64,000 bases of DNA from Streptomyces sp. NBC_01264 (GCF_026340675.1 NZ_JAPEOX010000001.1:2666001-2730000), one strand, 5' to 3'. Shown: positions 52,801-62,489, counted from the stretch's first letter. Made by a program: numbers and translations. The notes: generated by a model not told the origin, from the sequence alone.

Positions 52801-54169
52801 ACCAGGCCGCGCGGGACTTCTTCCACTCCGGGTGGGTGAGGTCCTTGGCCTCGGTGCCGTCGCCGTACAGGTCGGCGGAGCCGCTGTCGGTGATCAGCTG
52901 CACCCGCGCGCCCGCGACCGACAGGTCGGGAACGGCCACGATTGCTTCCCAGCCGCCCGGGTCGGTGGTCGGCAGGTCGGCGCGCTTGACCGGGGCGTGG
53001 CCCGCGATCCCGTCCCACTGGTAGAGGGCGTACGGGTCGGAGTTGTCGTCCGCCGCCCAGGAGCCGGCCAGGATCAGGTACTGGTTCGCGGCGTTCTTGC
53101 GGATGTCGCGGATCGCGAGCCCGCCGAGGTCGAGCTCGATGCCCGCGCCGAAGGTGGCCTTGGTCCCGCTGGAGATCACCTTGTCGAAGTTGGTCACCGG
53201 CACGACCAGCGCCTTGCCGCCGTTCACCGCGGGGGCGAGCGGGGCGCGGAAGCCCAGGTAGGCGGTGGTGGTGGAGCCCGGGGCGAACTCCAGGCCCTCC
53301 ACGTTGAACCCGTCGATCTGCTTCGGCGCCTCGCCGTCGGCCGTACCGGCGGCGAAGCCGTAGCGGTTCCCGTTCGCCTTGTCCCAGGCCACCAGGTCGT
53401 CGCGGAGCTTCTTGTACGAACGCCCGTACGCGAGCTGCGCGGTGGAGCCCGAGCCGCTCAGCGTGGTGGTGAACACCGTGTTGCGGGGCGCCTTGTACTC
53501 GCCGTCCTTGTTGTTGCCGAGCGAGCCCGTCCAGTAGATCGTGCTGCCGATCAGGGTCGCGCCCTCGATGTCCACCTCCTTGGTGACGCCGAGCTGCGAG
53601 CTGAAGTCCCAGGTCCGGACCGGGGCGGCCGAGTTGGCACGGTCGTACAGACGCAGCACGTTGCTCTCGTCGTCGGCGACGACCGTGTAGCCGCCGCCCA
53701 CGTCCACGGCGGCCGAGGAGTCGGAGGCCCCGGTGAAGTAGCGCGCCTCGGCCGGGTTCTGCACCGCCGCGGAGGCCGCGAAGTACAGCGTCTTGGTGGC
53801 GGTCTTGCCGCCCAGCCCGGTCACCTTGACGGTGAGGTTGGTGTAGCCGCGGCCGCGCGCGGTCACGGCCAGCTGCCGTACCGCACCGGCCCCGGTGACG
53901 CTCACGTCGCCGGTCCCGGCGACCGAGGCCTTGCTGGACGCGGAGGCGCTGACGGTGAGCGCGGAGACGTCCGCACCGCTCTGCGCCACGGTCACGTTCA
54001 CCGTCGGGTCACCGGTCGCGCCGACGGCCCCGGACAGGTAGGAGGCGGACAGCGAGAGGGTGGGCGTGCCGTACGTGACCGCCTGCGCGGGCATGGCCGT
54101 GGCGGCGAGGAGGAGTGCGGCGATGCCGGCGACACCGGCGGTTGCGAGGTGCTTGTTCTGCGTCATCAT
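52787..54169 (-). CDS. secreted protein of unknown function, paralogue A
   Basis: 460 residues. Signal peptide (about 1-32, ending MPAQA), an Ig-like or beta-sandwich domain (LSLSASYLSGAVGATGDPTV to VSASASSKASVAG), then a propeller-like domain with GGYTVVADDESNVLRLYDR, IYWTGSLGNNKDGEYK, NVEGLEFAPGSTTTAYLGFRAP and ALYQWDGIAGHAPVKRADLP. No catalytic motif recognised. The ATG 54169 overlaps the stop of the upstream paralogue as ATGA, with GGAGG seven bases away. Long segments are near-identical to the upstream copy. Confidence 0.8.
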   Translation of the reverse strand: MMTQNKHLATAGVAGIAALLLAATAMPAQAVTYGTPTLSLSASYLSGAVGATGDPTVNVTVAQSGADVSALTVSASASSKASVAGTGDVSVTGAGAVRQLAVTARGRGYTNLTVKVTGLGGKTATKTLYFAASAAVQNPAEARYFTGASDSSAAVDVGGGYTVVADDESNVLRLYDRANSAAPVRTWDFSSQLGVTKEVDIEGATLIGSTIYWTGSLGNNKDGEYKAPRNTVFTTTLSGSGSTAQLAYGRSYKKLRDDLVAWDKANGNRYGFAAGTADGEAPKQIDGFNVEGLEFAPGSTTTAYLGFRAPLAPAVNGGKALVVPVTNFDKVISSGTKATFGAGIELDLGGLAIRDIRKNAANQYLILAGSWAADDNSDPYALYQWDGIAGHAPVKRADLPTTDPGGWEAIVAVPDLSVAGARVQLITDSGSADLYGDGTEAKDLTHPEWKKSRAAWFTLN

Positions 54170-55590
54170 CGGGAACCTCCACGAATCGGGCCGAGCATGA
54201 ACCATCCGGACCGGGACTTCTTCCACTCCGGGTGGTCGAGGTCCTTGGCCTCGGTGCCGTCGCCGTACAGGTCGGCGGAGCCGCTGTCGGTGATCAGCTG
54301 GACGGGGGCACCGGGCACCCGCAGGTCGGGGACGGAGACCACCGCTTCCCAGCCGCCGGGGTCGGTGGTCGGCAGATCGGCCCGCTTGACCGGGGCGTGG
54401 CCCGCGATCCCGTCCCACTGGTAGAGCGCGTACGGGTCGGAGTTGTCGTCCGCCGCCCAGGAGCCGGCCAGGATCAGGTACTGGTTCGCGGCGTTCTTGC
54501 GGATGTCGCGGATCGCGAGCCCGCCGAGGTCCATCTCGATGGCCTCGCCGAAGACCGGCTTGGCCGCGCCGGCCACGACCTGGTCGATGTTGGTGACGGG
54601 CACGACCAGCGCCTTGCCGCCGGGCACCGCCGGGGCCAGCGGGGCGCGGAAGCCCAGGTAGGCGGTGGTGGTGGAACCCGGGGCGAACTCCAGGCCCTCC
54701 ACGTTGAACCCGTCGATGCTCTTGGGGATCTTGCCGGCGGCCGTGCCCGCCGCGAAGCCGTAGCGGTGCCCGTTGGCCGTGTCCCAGGCGATCAGGTCCT
54801 CGCGCAGGCCCTTGTACGCGGAGCCGAGGACGATCTCGGTGTCGGCGCCCGACCCGGTGAGCCGGGTGGTGAAGACGGTGTTGCGCTCGGCCTTGTACTT
54901 GCCGTCCTTGTTGTTGCCGAGCGAGCCCGTCCAGTAGACGGTGTCGCCGACCCGGGCCGCGGCCTCGATGTCGGCTTCCTTCTTGAGGCCGAGCGCGGGG
55001 CCGAGGTCCCAGGTCTTCACGGGGGCGCCCGAGCGGTACCGGTCGTAGAGGCGCAGCACGTTGGTCTCGTCGTCGGCCACCAGTGCGTAGCCGCCGCCGA
55101 CGTCCACGGCCGCCGAGGAGTCGGAGGAGCCCGTGAGGTAGCGGGTGGTGAGGCCGCCGGTGCCCACCCGCGCCGAAGCGGCGTAGGAGAGCGTGGCCGT
55201 GGCCGTCTTGCCGCCGCGGCCGGTCACGCGCAGCGTCAGGTCGGTGTAGCCCTGGGCCCGCGGGTGGACGGTCAGCTCGCGGTCGCCCTGCCAGGTCCGC
55301 GCGATGCGCACGTCACCGGGCCCGGCGACCACCGGGTTGCTGGAGGAGAGGACCTCGACCTTGAGGAAGGCGGCGGGTATCCCCTCCTGCGCGATGTCCA
55401 CGGTGACGGCCGGGTCGCCGATCGCGCCGACGGCCCCCGACAGGTGCCCGGCGGAGAGGGCGATGGTCGGTTCGGCGGCGGCTTCCTGGGCGGCGTGGGC
55501 CGGCGCGGCCAGTCCCGCGGCGAGCAGGGCGGCGGCCCCGGCGGCTCCCACGGCACCGAGGCGGCGTGCCGATGCAGGGCGAACGGTCAA
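54166..55590 (-). CDS. secreted protein of unknown function, paralogue B
   Basis: 474 residues, the same design as 52787-54169: signal peptide (ending APAHA), beta-sandwich domain (ALSAGHLSGAVGAIGDPAV) and the propeller-like part (SSAAVDVGGGYALVADDETN, TVYWTGSLGNNKDGKYKAE, AIRDIRKNAANQYLILAGSW). C-terminal thirds of the two are almost identical, so the pair arose by tandem duplication with later homogenisation. TTG 55590 is chosen because AGAGGA precedes it and a signal peptide begins there. The gap to the SUF operon holds only the terminator. Confidence 0.78.
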   Translation of the reverse strand: MTVRPASARRLGAVGAAGAAALLAAGLAAPAHAAQEAAAEPTIALSAGHLSGAVGAIGDPAVTVDIAQEGIPAAFLKVEVLSSSNPVVAGPGDVRIARTWQGDRELTVHPRAQGYTDLTLRVTGRGGKTATATLSYAASARVGTGGLTTRYLTGSSDSSAAVDVGGGYALVADDETNVLRLYDRYRSGAPVKTWDLGPALGLKKEADIEAAARVGDTVYWTGSLGNNKDGKYKAERNTVFTTRLTGSGADTEIVLGSAYKGLREDLIAWDTANGHRYGFAAGTAAGKIPKSIDGFNVEGLEFAPGSTTTAYLGFRAPLAPAVPGGKALVVPVTNIDQVVAGAAKPVFGEAIEMDLGGLAIRDIRKNAANQYLILAGSWAADDNSDPYALYQWDGIAGHAPVKRADLPTTDPGGWEAVVSVPDLRVPGAPVQLITDSGSADLYGDGTEAKDLDHPEWKKSRSGWFMLGPIRGGSR

Positions 55591-55693
55591 CGGAGGTCCT
55601 CTCGTCTGCGCCGTCACGTCGTGACGGCCGTCGAGAAGATTCGGCCACCCTGGCCAACTCCCGGTGCACGCGGGCGGTCCGCCGGGAAAACAG

Positions 55694-55725
55694 ACGACCC
55701 CCGGCACACCCGTGCCGGGGGTCGT
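55694..55725 (-). terminator. terminator of the SUF operon
   Basis: ACGACCCCCGGCAC and GTGCCGGGGGTCGT form a 14-bp stem with a four-base loop, 58 bases after the last SUF gene's stop. Confidence 0.85.
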
Positions 55726-55782
55726 TCGTTCACTCGGCCGTCGGACGGCCGTCGTTCGGGTCTTGCCAGGGGCAGGCGTCGG

Positions 55783-56127
55783 TCAGACGTTGAACCCGAG
55801 CGCGCGCAGCTGCTCGCGTCCGTCGTCCGTGATCTTGTCCGGGCCCCACGGCGGCATCCACACCCAGTTGATGCGCAGTTCGCTGACGATGCCGTCCGTG
55901 GCCGACTTCGCCTGGTCCTCGATGACGTCCGTCAGCGGGCAGGCCGCCGAGGTGAGGGTCATGTCGAGGGTCGCGATGTTCGCGTCGTCGACGTGGATCC
56001 CGTAGATCAGGCCCAGGTTGACGACATCGATGCCCAGCTCGGGGTCGACCACGTCGTAGAGGGCCTCGCGGACCTCTTCCTCGGTGGCCGGCTTGATGGA
56101 CGCCTCGGGCGTCGCGTTCTCGGTCAT
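55783..56127 (-). CDS. DUF59/SufT-like iron-sulfur assembly protein
   Basis: 114 residues. The MIP18/PaaD-like fold is clear: EEVREALYDVVDPELGIDVVNLGLIYGI, then LTSAACPLTDVIEDQ with the conserved Cys, and WVWMPPWGPDKITDDGREQLRALGF. Last gene of the SUF operon; it overlaps sufU as ATGA. Members help mature Fe-S proteins; the exact step is unsettled. Often named sufT in related operons, though the SufT assignment here is by family only. Confidence 0.9.
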   Translation of the reverse strand: MTENATPEASIKPATEEEVREALYDVVDPELGIDVVNLGLIYGIHVDDANIATLDMTLTSAACPLTDVIEDQAKSATDGIVSELRINWVWMPPWGPDKITDDGREQLRALGFNV

Positions 56128-56585
56128 GCCGTCTTCCTCTCGGCGTCGCCCAGTGCCTGGGCGGTCGCGTCCTTCCACGCCATCCAGCTCAGCAGGGCGC
56201 ACTTCACCCGGGCCGGGTACTTGGAGACGCCGGCGAACGCGACCGCGTCCTCCAGCACCTCCTCCATGGCCTCGTCGGGCTCCATCTTGCCCTTGGACTG
56301 CATCAGCTCCAGGAAGACTTCCTGGATCTTCCGCGCCTCGCCCAGCTCCTTGCCGACGAGCAGCTCGTTCAGTATCGACGCGCCGGCCTGGCTGATGGAG
56401 CAGCCCTGGCCCTCGTACGAGATGTCCGTGAGGGTCTCGCCGTCGTACTTCACGCGCAGGGTGATCTCGTCACCGCACGTCGGATTGACGTGGTGCACCT
56501 CGGCGTCGCCGTCGCGCAGACCTCGCCCGCGCGGGTGCTTGTAGTGGTCCAGGATCAGTTCCTGGTACATCGATTCCAGCTTCAC
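56124..56585 (-). CDS. sufU: SufU Fe-S assembly/zinc sulfur-transfer protein
   Basis: 153 residues. Zn-ligand cysteines: NPTCGDEITLRV (first), GQGCSISQAGASIL (second) and RVKCALLSWMAWKD (third), the SufU pattern, with GREL-type insert typical of SufU rather than IscU. It accepts persulfide from SufS. GTG 56585 begins MKLESMYQELILDHYKHPRG. Lies 28 bases after sufS. Confidence 0.92.
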   Translation of the reverse strand: MKLESMYQELILDHYKHPRGRGLRDGDAEVHHVNPTCGDEITLRVKYDGETLTDISYEGQGCSISQAGASILNELLVGKELGEARKIQEVFLELMQSKGKMEPDEAMEEVLEDAVAFAGVSKYPARVKCALLSWMAWKDATAQALGDAERKTA

Positions 56586-56613
56586 TGCGTCCTCGTCGTC
56601 CTCGTCGCCCTGG

Positions 56614-57870
56614 TCAGCCGAAGAAGTTCCGTACGTGCTCCAGCCCGTCGATCAGCGCGTCGACCTCGGCCGGAGAGGAGTACAGATAGAAAGACGCTCG
56701 CGTCGTCGCCGGAATTCCGTACCGGAGGCAGACCGGGCGGGCGCAGTGGTGTCCCACGCGGACCGCGATGCCCTGCTCGTCCAGTACCTGGCCGACGTCG
56801 TGCGGGTGGATGTCGCCGAGCGTGAACGAGATCGCGGCTCCGCGGTCCTCGGCCGTGGTGGGGCCGATGATGCGCAGGTCCGGGACCTCCGCGAGGCGCT
56901 TGATCGCGTACTCGGTGATCGCGTGCTCGTGCGCGGCGATCTTGTCCATGCCGATCGCGGTCAGGTAGTCCACGGCCGCGCCGAGGCCGACGGCCTGGGC
57001 GATCGGGGGCGTACCGGCCTCGAACTTGTGGGGCGCCGGGGCGTAGGTCGAGGAGTGCATCGAGACGGTTTCGATCATCTCGCCGCCGCCCAGGAAGGGC
57101 GGCAGGTCCTCGAGCAGCTCCTGGCGGCCCCAGAGGACGCCGATGCCGGTCGGACCGCACATCTTGTGGCCGGTGAAGGCCACGAAGTCGGCGCCGAGCG
57201 CCTGCACGTCGAGCGGCATGTGCGGTGCGGCCTGCGAGGCGTCGATCAGCACCAGCGCGCCGACCTCCTGCGCGCGCCGGACGATCGCCTCGGTCGGGTT
57301 GACCGTGCCCATGATGTTGGAGACCAGCGTGAAGGAGACGATCTTCGTCTTCTCCGTGATGACCTCTTCGATGTTGGACAGGTCGAGCCGGCCGTCGTCG
57401 GTGAGGCCGAACCACTTCAGCTTCGCGCCCGTGCGCTGCGAGAGCAGCTGCCACGGCACGATGTTGGAGTGGTGCTCCATCTCCGTGATGGCGATCTCGG
57501 TCTCGCGGTCGACCCGGTAGGGCTCGTCCGCCCAGCCGAGCATGTTCGCGACCAGGTTGAGCGACTCCGAGGCGTTCTTGGTGAAGATCACCTCGTTGCG
57601 GCTCGGCGCGTTGATGAAGGCGGCGACCTTGTCGCGGGCGCCCTCGTACAGCGCCGTGGCCTCCTCGGCGAGCACGTGCACGCCACGGTGGACGTTGGCG
57701 TTGTGCTGCTCGTAGTACTCGTTCAGCGCGTCGAGCACCTGGCGCGGCTTCTGCGAGGTCGCAGCGTTGTCCAGGTAAACGATCTTCTTCCCGTCGTGGA
57801 CCACACGATCCAGAAGGGGGAAGTCCTTGCGGATCGCCTCGATGTCGAGGAGGCCAGGCAGCTGTGTCAC
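56614..57870 (-). CDS. sufS: SufS cysteine desulfurase
   Basis: 418 residues. PLP lysine in FTGHKMCGPTGIGVLWG, PLP aspartate in LVLIDASQAAPHMP, and the active cysteine loop VRVGHHCARPVCLRYG. The family removes sulfur from cysteine for Fe-S clusters. The GTG at 57870 overlaps the sufC stop as GTGA. Works with SufU. Confidence 0.95.
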   Translation of the reverse strand: MTQLPGLLDIEAIRKDFPLLDRVVHDGKKIVYLDNAATSQKPRQVLDALNEYYEQHNANVHRGVHVLAEEATALYEGARDKVAAFINAPSRNEVIFTKNASESLNLVANMLGWADEPYRVDRETEIAITEMEHHSNIVPWQLLSQRTGAKLKWFGLTDDGRLDLSNIEEVITEKTKIVSFTLVSNIMGTVNPTEAIVRRAQEVGALVLIDASQAAPHMPLDVQALGADFVAFTGHKMCGPTGIGVLWGRQELLEDLPPFLGGGEMIETVSMHSSTYAPAPHKFEAGTPPIAQAVGLGAAVDYLTAIGMDKIAAHEHAITEYAIKRLAEVPDLRIIGPTTAEDRGAAISFTLGDIHPHDVGQVLDEQGIAVRVGHHCARPVCLRYGIPATTRASFYLYSSPAEVDALIDGLEHVRNFFG

Positions 57871-58634
57871 GCGGTCGCGCCACCCTTCGTGCTGTAGGAC
57901 TCGTAGCCTTCGGCCTCCAGCTTGTCGGCGAGTTCGGCGCCGCCGGACTCGACGATGCGGCCCTCGGAGAAGACGTGGACGAAGTCGGGCTTGATATAGC
58001 GCAGGATCCGCGTGTAGTGCGTGATCAGCAGGGTGCCGGTGTCGCCGGTCGCGTGAACGCGGTTGACGCCCTCGGAGACCTGGCGCAGGGCGTCGACGTC
58101 GAGGCCGGAGTCGGTCTCGTCGAGGATCGCGATCTTCGGCTTCAGGAGCTCCAGCTGCAGGATCTCGTGGCGCTTCTTCTCACCGCCGGAGAAGCCCTCG
58201 TTGACGTTGCGCTCGGCGAAGGCCGTGTCCATCTGGAGCTGCTCCATCGCGGACTTGACCTCCTTCACCCAGGTGCGCAGCTTCGGCGCCTCGCCGCGGA
58301 TGGCGGTGGCCGAGGTGCGCAGGAAGTTGGAGACCGAGACGCCGGGGATCTCGACCGGGTACTGCATCGCGAGGAACATGCCGGCGCGGGCGCGCTCGTC
58401 GACGGACATCTCCAGGACGTCTTCGCCGTCCAGGGTCACGGTGCCCTTGGTGATGGTGTACTTCGGGTGACCGGCCAGCGCGTACGCGAGGGTGGACTTG
58501 CCGGAGCCGTTCGGACCCATGATGGCGTGCGTCTCACCCTGCTTGATGGTGAGCTCGACGCCCTTGAGGATCTCGCGGGCGCCGTTCTCGGCCTCGACGG
58601 AGACGTGCAGGTCGTGGATTTCAAGCGTTGCCAT
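57867..58634 (-). CDS. sufC: SufC ATPase
   Basis: 255 residues. ABC ATPase with Walker A GPNGSGKSTLAYALAG, Q-loop, signature FSGGEKKRHEILQLELLKPK and Walker B IAILDETDSGLDVDALR with the SufC-specific DSGLD. Powers the SufBCD scaffold. Seven bases separate it from the ferredoxin gene. Confidence 0.95.
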   Translation of the reverse strand: MATLEIHDLHVSVEAENGAREILKGVELTIKQGETHAIMGPNGSGKSTLAYALAGHPKYTITKGTVTLDGEDVLEMSVDERARAGMFLAMQYPVEIPGVSVSNFLRTSATAIRGEAPKLRTWVKEVKSAMEQLQMDTAFAERNVNEGFSGGEKKRHEILQLELLKPKIAILDETDSGLDVDALRQVSEGVNRVHATGDTGTLLITHYTRILRYIKPDFVHVFSEGRIVESGGAELADKLEAEGYESYSTKGGATA

Positions 58635-58641
58635 GGATACC

Positions 58642-58959
58642 TCAGGACTCCTGGGTGAGGGAGACGAGCACGTCGTCCCCTTCGATCTTTACGGGGTATA
58701 CGGGGACGGGGCGCGTCGCGGGCAGGCCGGAGGGCTTGCCCGTGCGCAGGTCGAAGGCCGAGCCGTGCAGCCAGCACTCGATCATGCAGTCTTCGACCTC
58801 GCCCTCCGAGAGGGAGACGTTCGCGTGCGAGCAGATGTCGTTGATCGCGAACACCTCCCCCTCGGCGCGCACGATGGACACCGGCGTGCCGTCGAGTTCG
58901 ACCCTCTTGGGGGCGTTCTCCTCGAGCTCGCTCAGCGCACAGGCCTTGACGTAAGTCAT
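58642..58959 (-). CDS. Rieske-type [2Fe-2S] ferredoxin of the SUF operon
   Basis: 105 residues with CSHANVSLSEG (C-x-H) and CWLHGSAFDLRTG (C-x2-H), the Rieske binding set, in the short soluble form like NirD or biphenyl-dioxygenase ferredoxin. A Rieske ferredoxin is a regular member of the actinobacterial SUF operon and may supply electrons or receive a cluster. Start overlaps the sufD stop by one base (TGATG). Confidence 0.92.
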   Translation of the reverse strand: MTYVKACALSELEENAPKRVELDGTPVSIVRAEGEVFAINDICSHANVSLSEGEVEDCMIECWLHGSAFDLRTGKPSGLPATRPVPVYPVKIEGDDVLVSLTQES

Positions 58960-60137
58960 CAGACGGAACCCTGGAGCTCGGTCTCGATCTTGGCGAGCAG
59001 GCGCTCCTCGATGTCGTCGACACCGATCTGCTGGACGAGCTCGGCGAAGAAGCCGCGCACGACCAGGCGGCGGGCCTCGTCGGCCGGGATGCCGCGCGAC
59101 TGCAGGTAGAAGAGCTGCTCGTCGTCGAAGCGGCCGGTCGCGGAGGCGTGGCCGGCGCCGACGATCTCGCCGGTCTCGATCTCCAGGTTCGGCACCGAGT
59201 CGACCCGCGCGCCGTCCGTGAGGACGAGGTTGCGGTTCATCTCGTAGGTGTCGGTGCCCTCGGCGGTCTTCTCGATGAGCACGTCACCGATCCAGACGGC
59301 GTGGGCGTCCTGGCCCTGGAGCGCGCCCTTGTAGACCACGTTCGACTTGCAGTGCGGGGCGTCGTGCGTGACCAGGAGGCGGTGCTCCTGGTGCTGGCCG
59401 GCGTCCGTGAAGTACAGGCCGAAGAGCTCGGCCTCGCCGCCGGGGCCCGCGTAGCTGACGCGCGGGTGGAGGCGTACGAGGTCGCCGCCGAAGGTGACCA
59501 CGATGGACTTGAAGGTCGCGTCGCGGCCGATCAGCGCGTTGTGCTGGGACACGTGGACGGCGGTGTCGTCCCAGTCCTGCACGGAGACCACGGTGAGCTT
59601 GGCGCCGTCGCCGACGAGGAAGTCCACGTTGGCGGCGCGCACGCCGTCACCGGTGTGGTCGATGACGATGACGGCCTCGGCGAAGGCCTTCACGTCGAAG
59701 ACGGTGTGGCCGAAGGTGGTGCCGCCCTCGCCGTGCAGGGTGACGCGCACCGGCTCGGTGAGCACCGCTTCCTTGGGCACGGTCACGACCGTGGCCTTGG
59801 CGAAGGACGAGAACGCCTGGGCGGCGATCCGGTCCACCGGGGTGCCGGCCTTGCCGATGCGCGCGTCGCCGCGCTCCACGGACTCGATCGTGACCACGTC
59901 GGGCGCGTCGATCTGGGCCTTCATGGTGCCGTTGGCGACCGCGGTGCCGTCGTGCAGACCCTTGAGGCGGGCGAGCGGCGTGAAGCGCCACTCCTCCTCG
60001 CGGCCGGTGGGCACGGGGAAGTCCGCCACGTCGAAGGACGGGGGGGCACTCATCCGGGTGGCGACGGTGGACTCGGCGGCCACCGCGATCGCGCCGGCGG
60101 TGGTGGAACCCGCCGGAATGTTCTGAGCCTCAGCCAT
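58959..60137 (-). CDS. sufD: SufD Fe-S assembly scaffold subunit
   Basis: 392 residues. Core beta-helix segments: TLIDHTGDGVRAANVDFL, RVSYAGPGGEAELFGLYFTDAGQH, the His in QEHRLLVTHDAPHCKSNVVYKGAL and the terminus DDEQLFYLQSRGIPADEARRLVVRGFFAEL. Together with SufB and SufC it forms the cluster scaffold. A long Ala/Thr N-terminus (about 45 residues) is typical of the actinobacterial form. 59 bases after sufB. Confidence 0.94.
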   Translation of the reverse strand: MAEAQNIPAGSTTAGAIAVAAESTVATRMSAPPSFDVADFPVPTGREEEWRFTPLARLKGLHDGTAVANGTMKAQIDAPDVVTIESVERGDARIGKAGTPVDRIAAQAFSSFAKATVVTVPKEAVLTEPVRVTLHGEGGTTFGHTVFDVKAFAEAVIVIDHTGDGVRAANVDFLVGDGAKLTVVSVQDWDDTAVHVSQHNALIGRDATFKSIVVTFGGDLVRLHPRVSYAGPGGEAELFGLYFTDAGQHQEHRLLVTHDAPHCKSNVVYKGALQGQDAHAVWIGDVLIEKTAEGTDTYEMNRNLVLTDGARVDSVPNLEIETGEIVGAGHASATGRFDDEQLFYLQSRGIPADEARRLVVRGFFAELVQQIGVDDIEERLLAKIETELQGSV

Positions 60138-60196
60138 GGCTGTCGTGTTGCTCTCTTCCTTAAAGAAACTGCTGCGGACGTCGGGCGGGGCCGGGA

Positions 60197-61612
60197 CTAA
60201 CCGACCGAGCCTTCCATCTGCAGCTCGATCAGCCGGTTCAGCTCCAGCGCGTACTCCATCGGCAGCTCACGGGCGATCGGCTCGACGAAGCCGCGCACGA
60301 TCATCGCCATGGCCTCGAACTCCGTCAGACCGCGGCTCATCAGGTAGAAGAGCTGGTCGTCGGAGACCTTGGAGACGGTCGCCTCGTGGCCCATGGAAAC
60401 GTCGTCCTCGCGGACGTCCACGTAGGGGTACGTGTCCGAGCGGGAGATGGTGTCGACCAGGAGCGCGTCGCACAGCACGTTGGACTTGGAGCCCTTGGCG
60501 CCTTCGCCGATCTCGACCAGACCGCGGTACGAGGTGCGGCCGCCGCCTCGGGCCACCGACTTCGAGACGATGTTGGAGGAGGTGTTCGGCGCCATGTGGA
60601 CCATCTTGGAGCCGGCGTCCTGGTGCTGGCCCTCGCCCGCGAAGGCGATGGAGAGGGTCTCCCCCTTGGCGTGCTCGCCCATCAGGTAGACGGCCGGGTA
60701 CTTCATGGTGACCTTGGAACCGATGTTGCCGTCGATCCACTCCATGGTCGCGCCCTCGTACGCCACGGCGCGCTTGGTGACCAGGTTGTAGACGTTGTTC
60801 GACCAGTTCTGGATCGTCGTGTAGCGGCAGCGGCCGCCCTTCTTCACGATGATCTCGACCACGGCGCTGTGCAGCGAGTCCGAGGAGTAGATCGGGGCGG
60901 TGCAGCCCTCGACGTAGTGGACGTAGGCGTCCTCGTCGACGATGATCAGCGTCCGCTCGAACTGGCCCATGTTCTCCGTGTTGATACGGAAGTAGGCCTG
61001 GAGCGGGATGTCCACCTTGACGCCCTTGGGGACGTAGATGAACGAGCCGCCCGACCACACGGCGGTGTTCAGCGAGGCGAACTTGTTGTCGCCGACCGGG
61101 ATGACCGTGCCGAAGTACTCCTGGAAGAGCTCCGGGTGCTCTTTGAGCGCGGTGTCCGTGTCGAGGAAGATGACGCCCTGCTCCTCCAGGTCCTCACGGA
61201 TCTGGTGGTAGACGACCTCGGACTCGTACTGGGCGGCGACACCGGCGACGAGGCGCTGCTTCTCCGCCTCCGGGATGCCGAGCTTGTCGTACGTGTTCTT
61301 GATGTCCTCGGGCAGCTCCTCCCAAGAAGCGGCCTGCTTCTCGGTGGAACGCACGAAGTACTTGATGTTGTCGAAGTCGATGCCCGAGAGGTCGGAACCC
61401 CAGTTGGGCATGGGCTTCTTGCCGAACAGCTTGAGGCCCTTGAGGCGGAGGTTCAGCATCCACTCCGGCTCGGACTTCTTCGCCGAGATGTCGCGGACGA
61501 CCTCCTCGGACAGGCCCCGCTTGGCGACCGCACCGGCCGCGTCGGAGTCGGCCCATCCGTATTCGTAGGTGCCCAGGCCATCGAGCTCAGGGTGAGCAGT
61601 CTCCGTGGTCAT
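60197..61612 (-). CDS. sufB: SufB Fe-S assembly scaffold subunit
   Basis: 471 residues. Characteristic parts: [77 protein letters not shown] (conserved Cys) and [22 protein letters not shown]. SufB carries the nascent cluster. Its ATG at 61612 overlaps the sufR stop as ATGA. No intein is present (length is normal). Confidence 0.95.
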   Translation of the reverse strand: MTTETAHPELDGLGTYEYGWADSDAAGAVAKRGLSEEVVRDISAKKSEPEWMLNLRLKGLKLFGKKPMPNWGSDLSGIDFDNIKYFVRSTEKQAASWEELPEDIKNTYDKLGIPEAEKQRLVAGVAAQYESEVVYHQIREDLEEQGVIFLDTDTALKEHPELFQEYFGTVIPVGDNKFASLNTAVWSGGSFIYVPKGVKVDIPLQAYFRINTENMGQFERTLIIVDEDAYVHYVEGCTAPIYSSDSLHSAVVEIIVKKGGRCRYTTIQNWSNNVYNLVTKRAVAYEGATMEWIDGNIGSKVTMKYPAVYLMGEHAKGETLSIAFAGEGQHQDAGSKMVHMAPNTSSNIVSKSVARGGGRTSYRGLVEIGEGAKGSKSNVLCDALLVDTISRSDTYPYVDVREDDVSMGHEATVSKVSDDQLFYLMSRGLTEFEAMAMIVRGFVEPIARELPMEYALELNRLIELQMEGSVG

Positions 61613-62370
61613 GCGGGGTTCCTCCCGGCCGTACTTGCAGATACTGATGTGTCGGTCTGTGTGGCGCCTGTGGCACGGACGCCGCTCCCACTGCGTGGAA
61701 TGAACGTCGTGCACACCCCGTCGCCGTGGGCGATCGTGGCGAGACGCTGCACGTGCGTCCCGAGCAGGCGGGAGAAGACCTCGGTCTCCGCCTCGCAGAG
61801 CTGCGGGAACTGCTCGGCGACGTGTGCGACCGGGCAGTGGTGCTGGCAGAGCTGTTCACCGCTGTGCGGACCGGGAGCGCTCTTCGCCGTAGCAGCGTAC
61901 CCGTCTCCGGTCAACGCCTTGGCAAGGGCCTCGGTGCGCTCCGCGGGGTCGGCCGCTTCCACGGCCGCGCGGTAGGTCTCGGCCTGCGCCGTCAGCCTGG
62001 CCTTCGCGAAGGCCGCCACGGCCGCCTCGCCCTGCTCCCCGCCCCCGGCGGCCTGCGCGATCCAGCGCATGGCGTCGGCGGCGAGCGAGTCGTAGGACTG
62101 GTCGAAGGCGTCCCGGCCGCAGTCGGTCAGCGCGAAGACCTTGGCGGGCCGACCCCGGGTCCGTGCGCCGTACACACGCTGCTCACGGGGTTCGACCACG
62201 TCGTCTGTGACGAGCGTGTCGAGGTGACGGCGGACGGCGGCCTGGGTGAGGCCGAGGCGCTGGGCGAGGTCGGCGACGGTGGAAGGACCGTGGTCCAGGA
62301 TCGACCGCGCGACCCGGTTGCGGGTTGACCGCTCCCCGGTCGCGAGTTCGCCCTGGGGGGCCTCGCTCAT
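61609..62370 (-). CDS. sufR: SufR [4Fe-4S] repressor of the SUF operon
   Basis: 253 residues from ATG 62370 (259 from the GTG at 62388). DeoR-like [36 protein letters not shown]-terminal cluster-binding cysteines: [19 protein letters not shown] (C-x3-C-x12-C) and a later Cys in VCTTF. In Streptomyces, SufR represses sufRBDCSU and is relieved on Fe-S stress. The GTG at 62388 lies inside the SufR palindrome, which favours the later ATG, though neither has a clear ribosome site. Confidence 0.92.
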   Translation of the reverse strand: MSEAPQGELATGERSTRNRVARSILDHGPSTVADLAQRLGLTQAAVRRHLDTLVTDDVVEPREQRVYGARTRGRPAKVFALTDCGRDAFDQSYDSLAADAMRWIAQAAGGGEQGEAAVAAFAKARLTAQAETYRAAVEAADPAERTEALAKALTGDGYAATAKSAPGPHSGEQLCQHHCPVAHVAEQFPQLCEAETEVFSRLLGTHVQRLATIAHGDGVCTTFIPRSGSGVRATGATQTDTSVSASTAGRNPA

Positions 62371-62387
62371 CCGTTCGCCGTATTTCA

Positions 62388-62401
62388 CAACGCCATTGTT
62401 G
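62388..62401. promoter_or_regulatory. SufR operator CAAC-N6-GTTG
   Basis: CAAC GCCATT GTTG is a 14-bp palindrome in the sufR promoter region. SufR of S. avermitilis was reported to bind CAAC-N6-GTTG (recalled). A -10 like TAATTA lies just upstream on the minus strand, so binding would cover the start of transcription. Confidence 0.9.
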
Positions 62402-62427
62402 CGTAATTAGTCCGGCCCCGACAAGCC

Positions 62428-62460
62428 GTGATGGAGGCCACCTCTGGTGGCCTCCATCAC
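62428..62460 (-). terminator. 15-bp perfect hairpin, probable terminator of the FNT gene
   Basis: GTGATGGAGGCCACC, loop TCT, GGTGGCCTCCATCAC. It lies between the FNT stop (62490) and the SUF promoter, so it likely insulates the SUF operon. Confidence 0.85.
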
Positions 62461-62489
62461 TAAGGGTTACCTTATTTATCCACGGAGCG

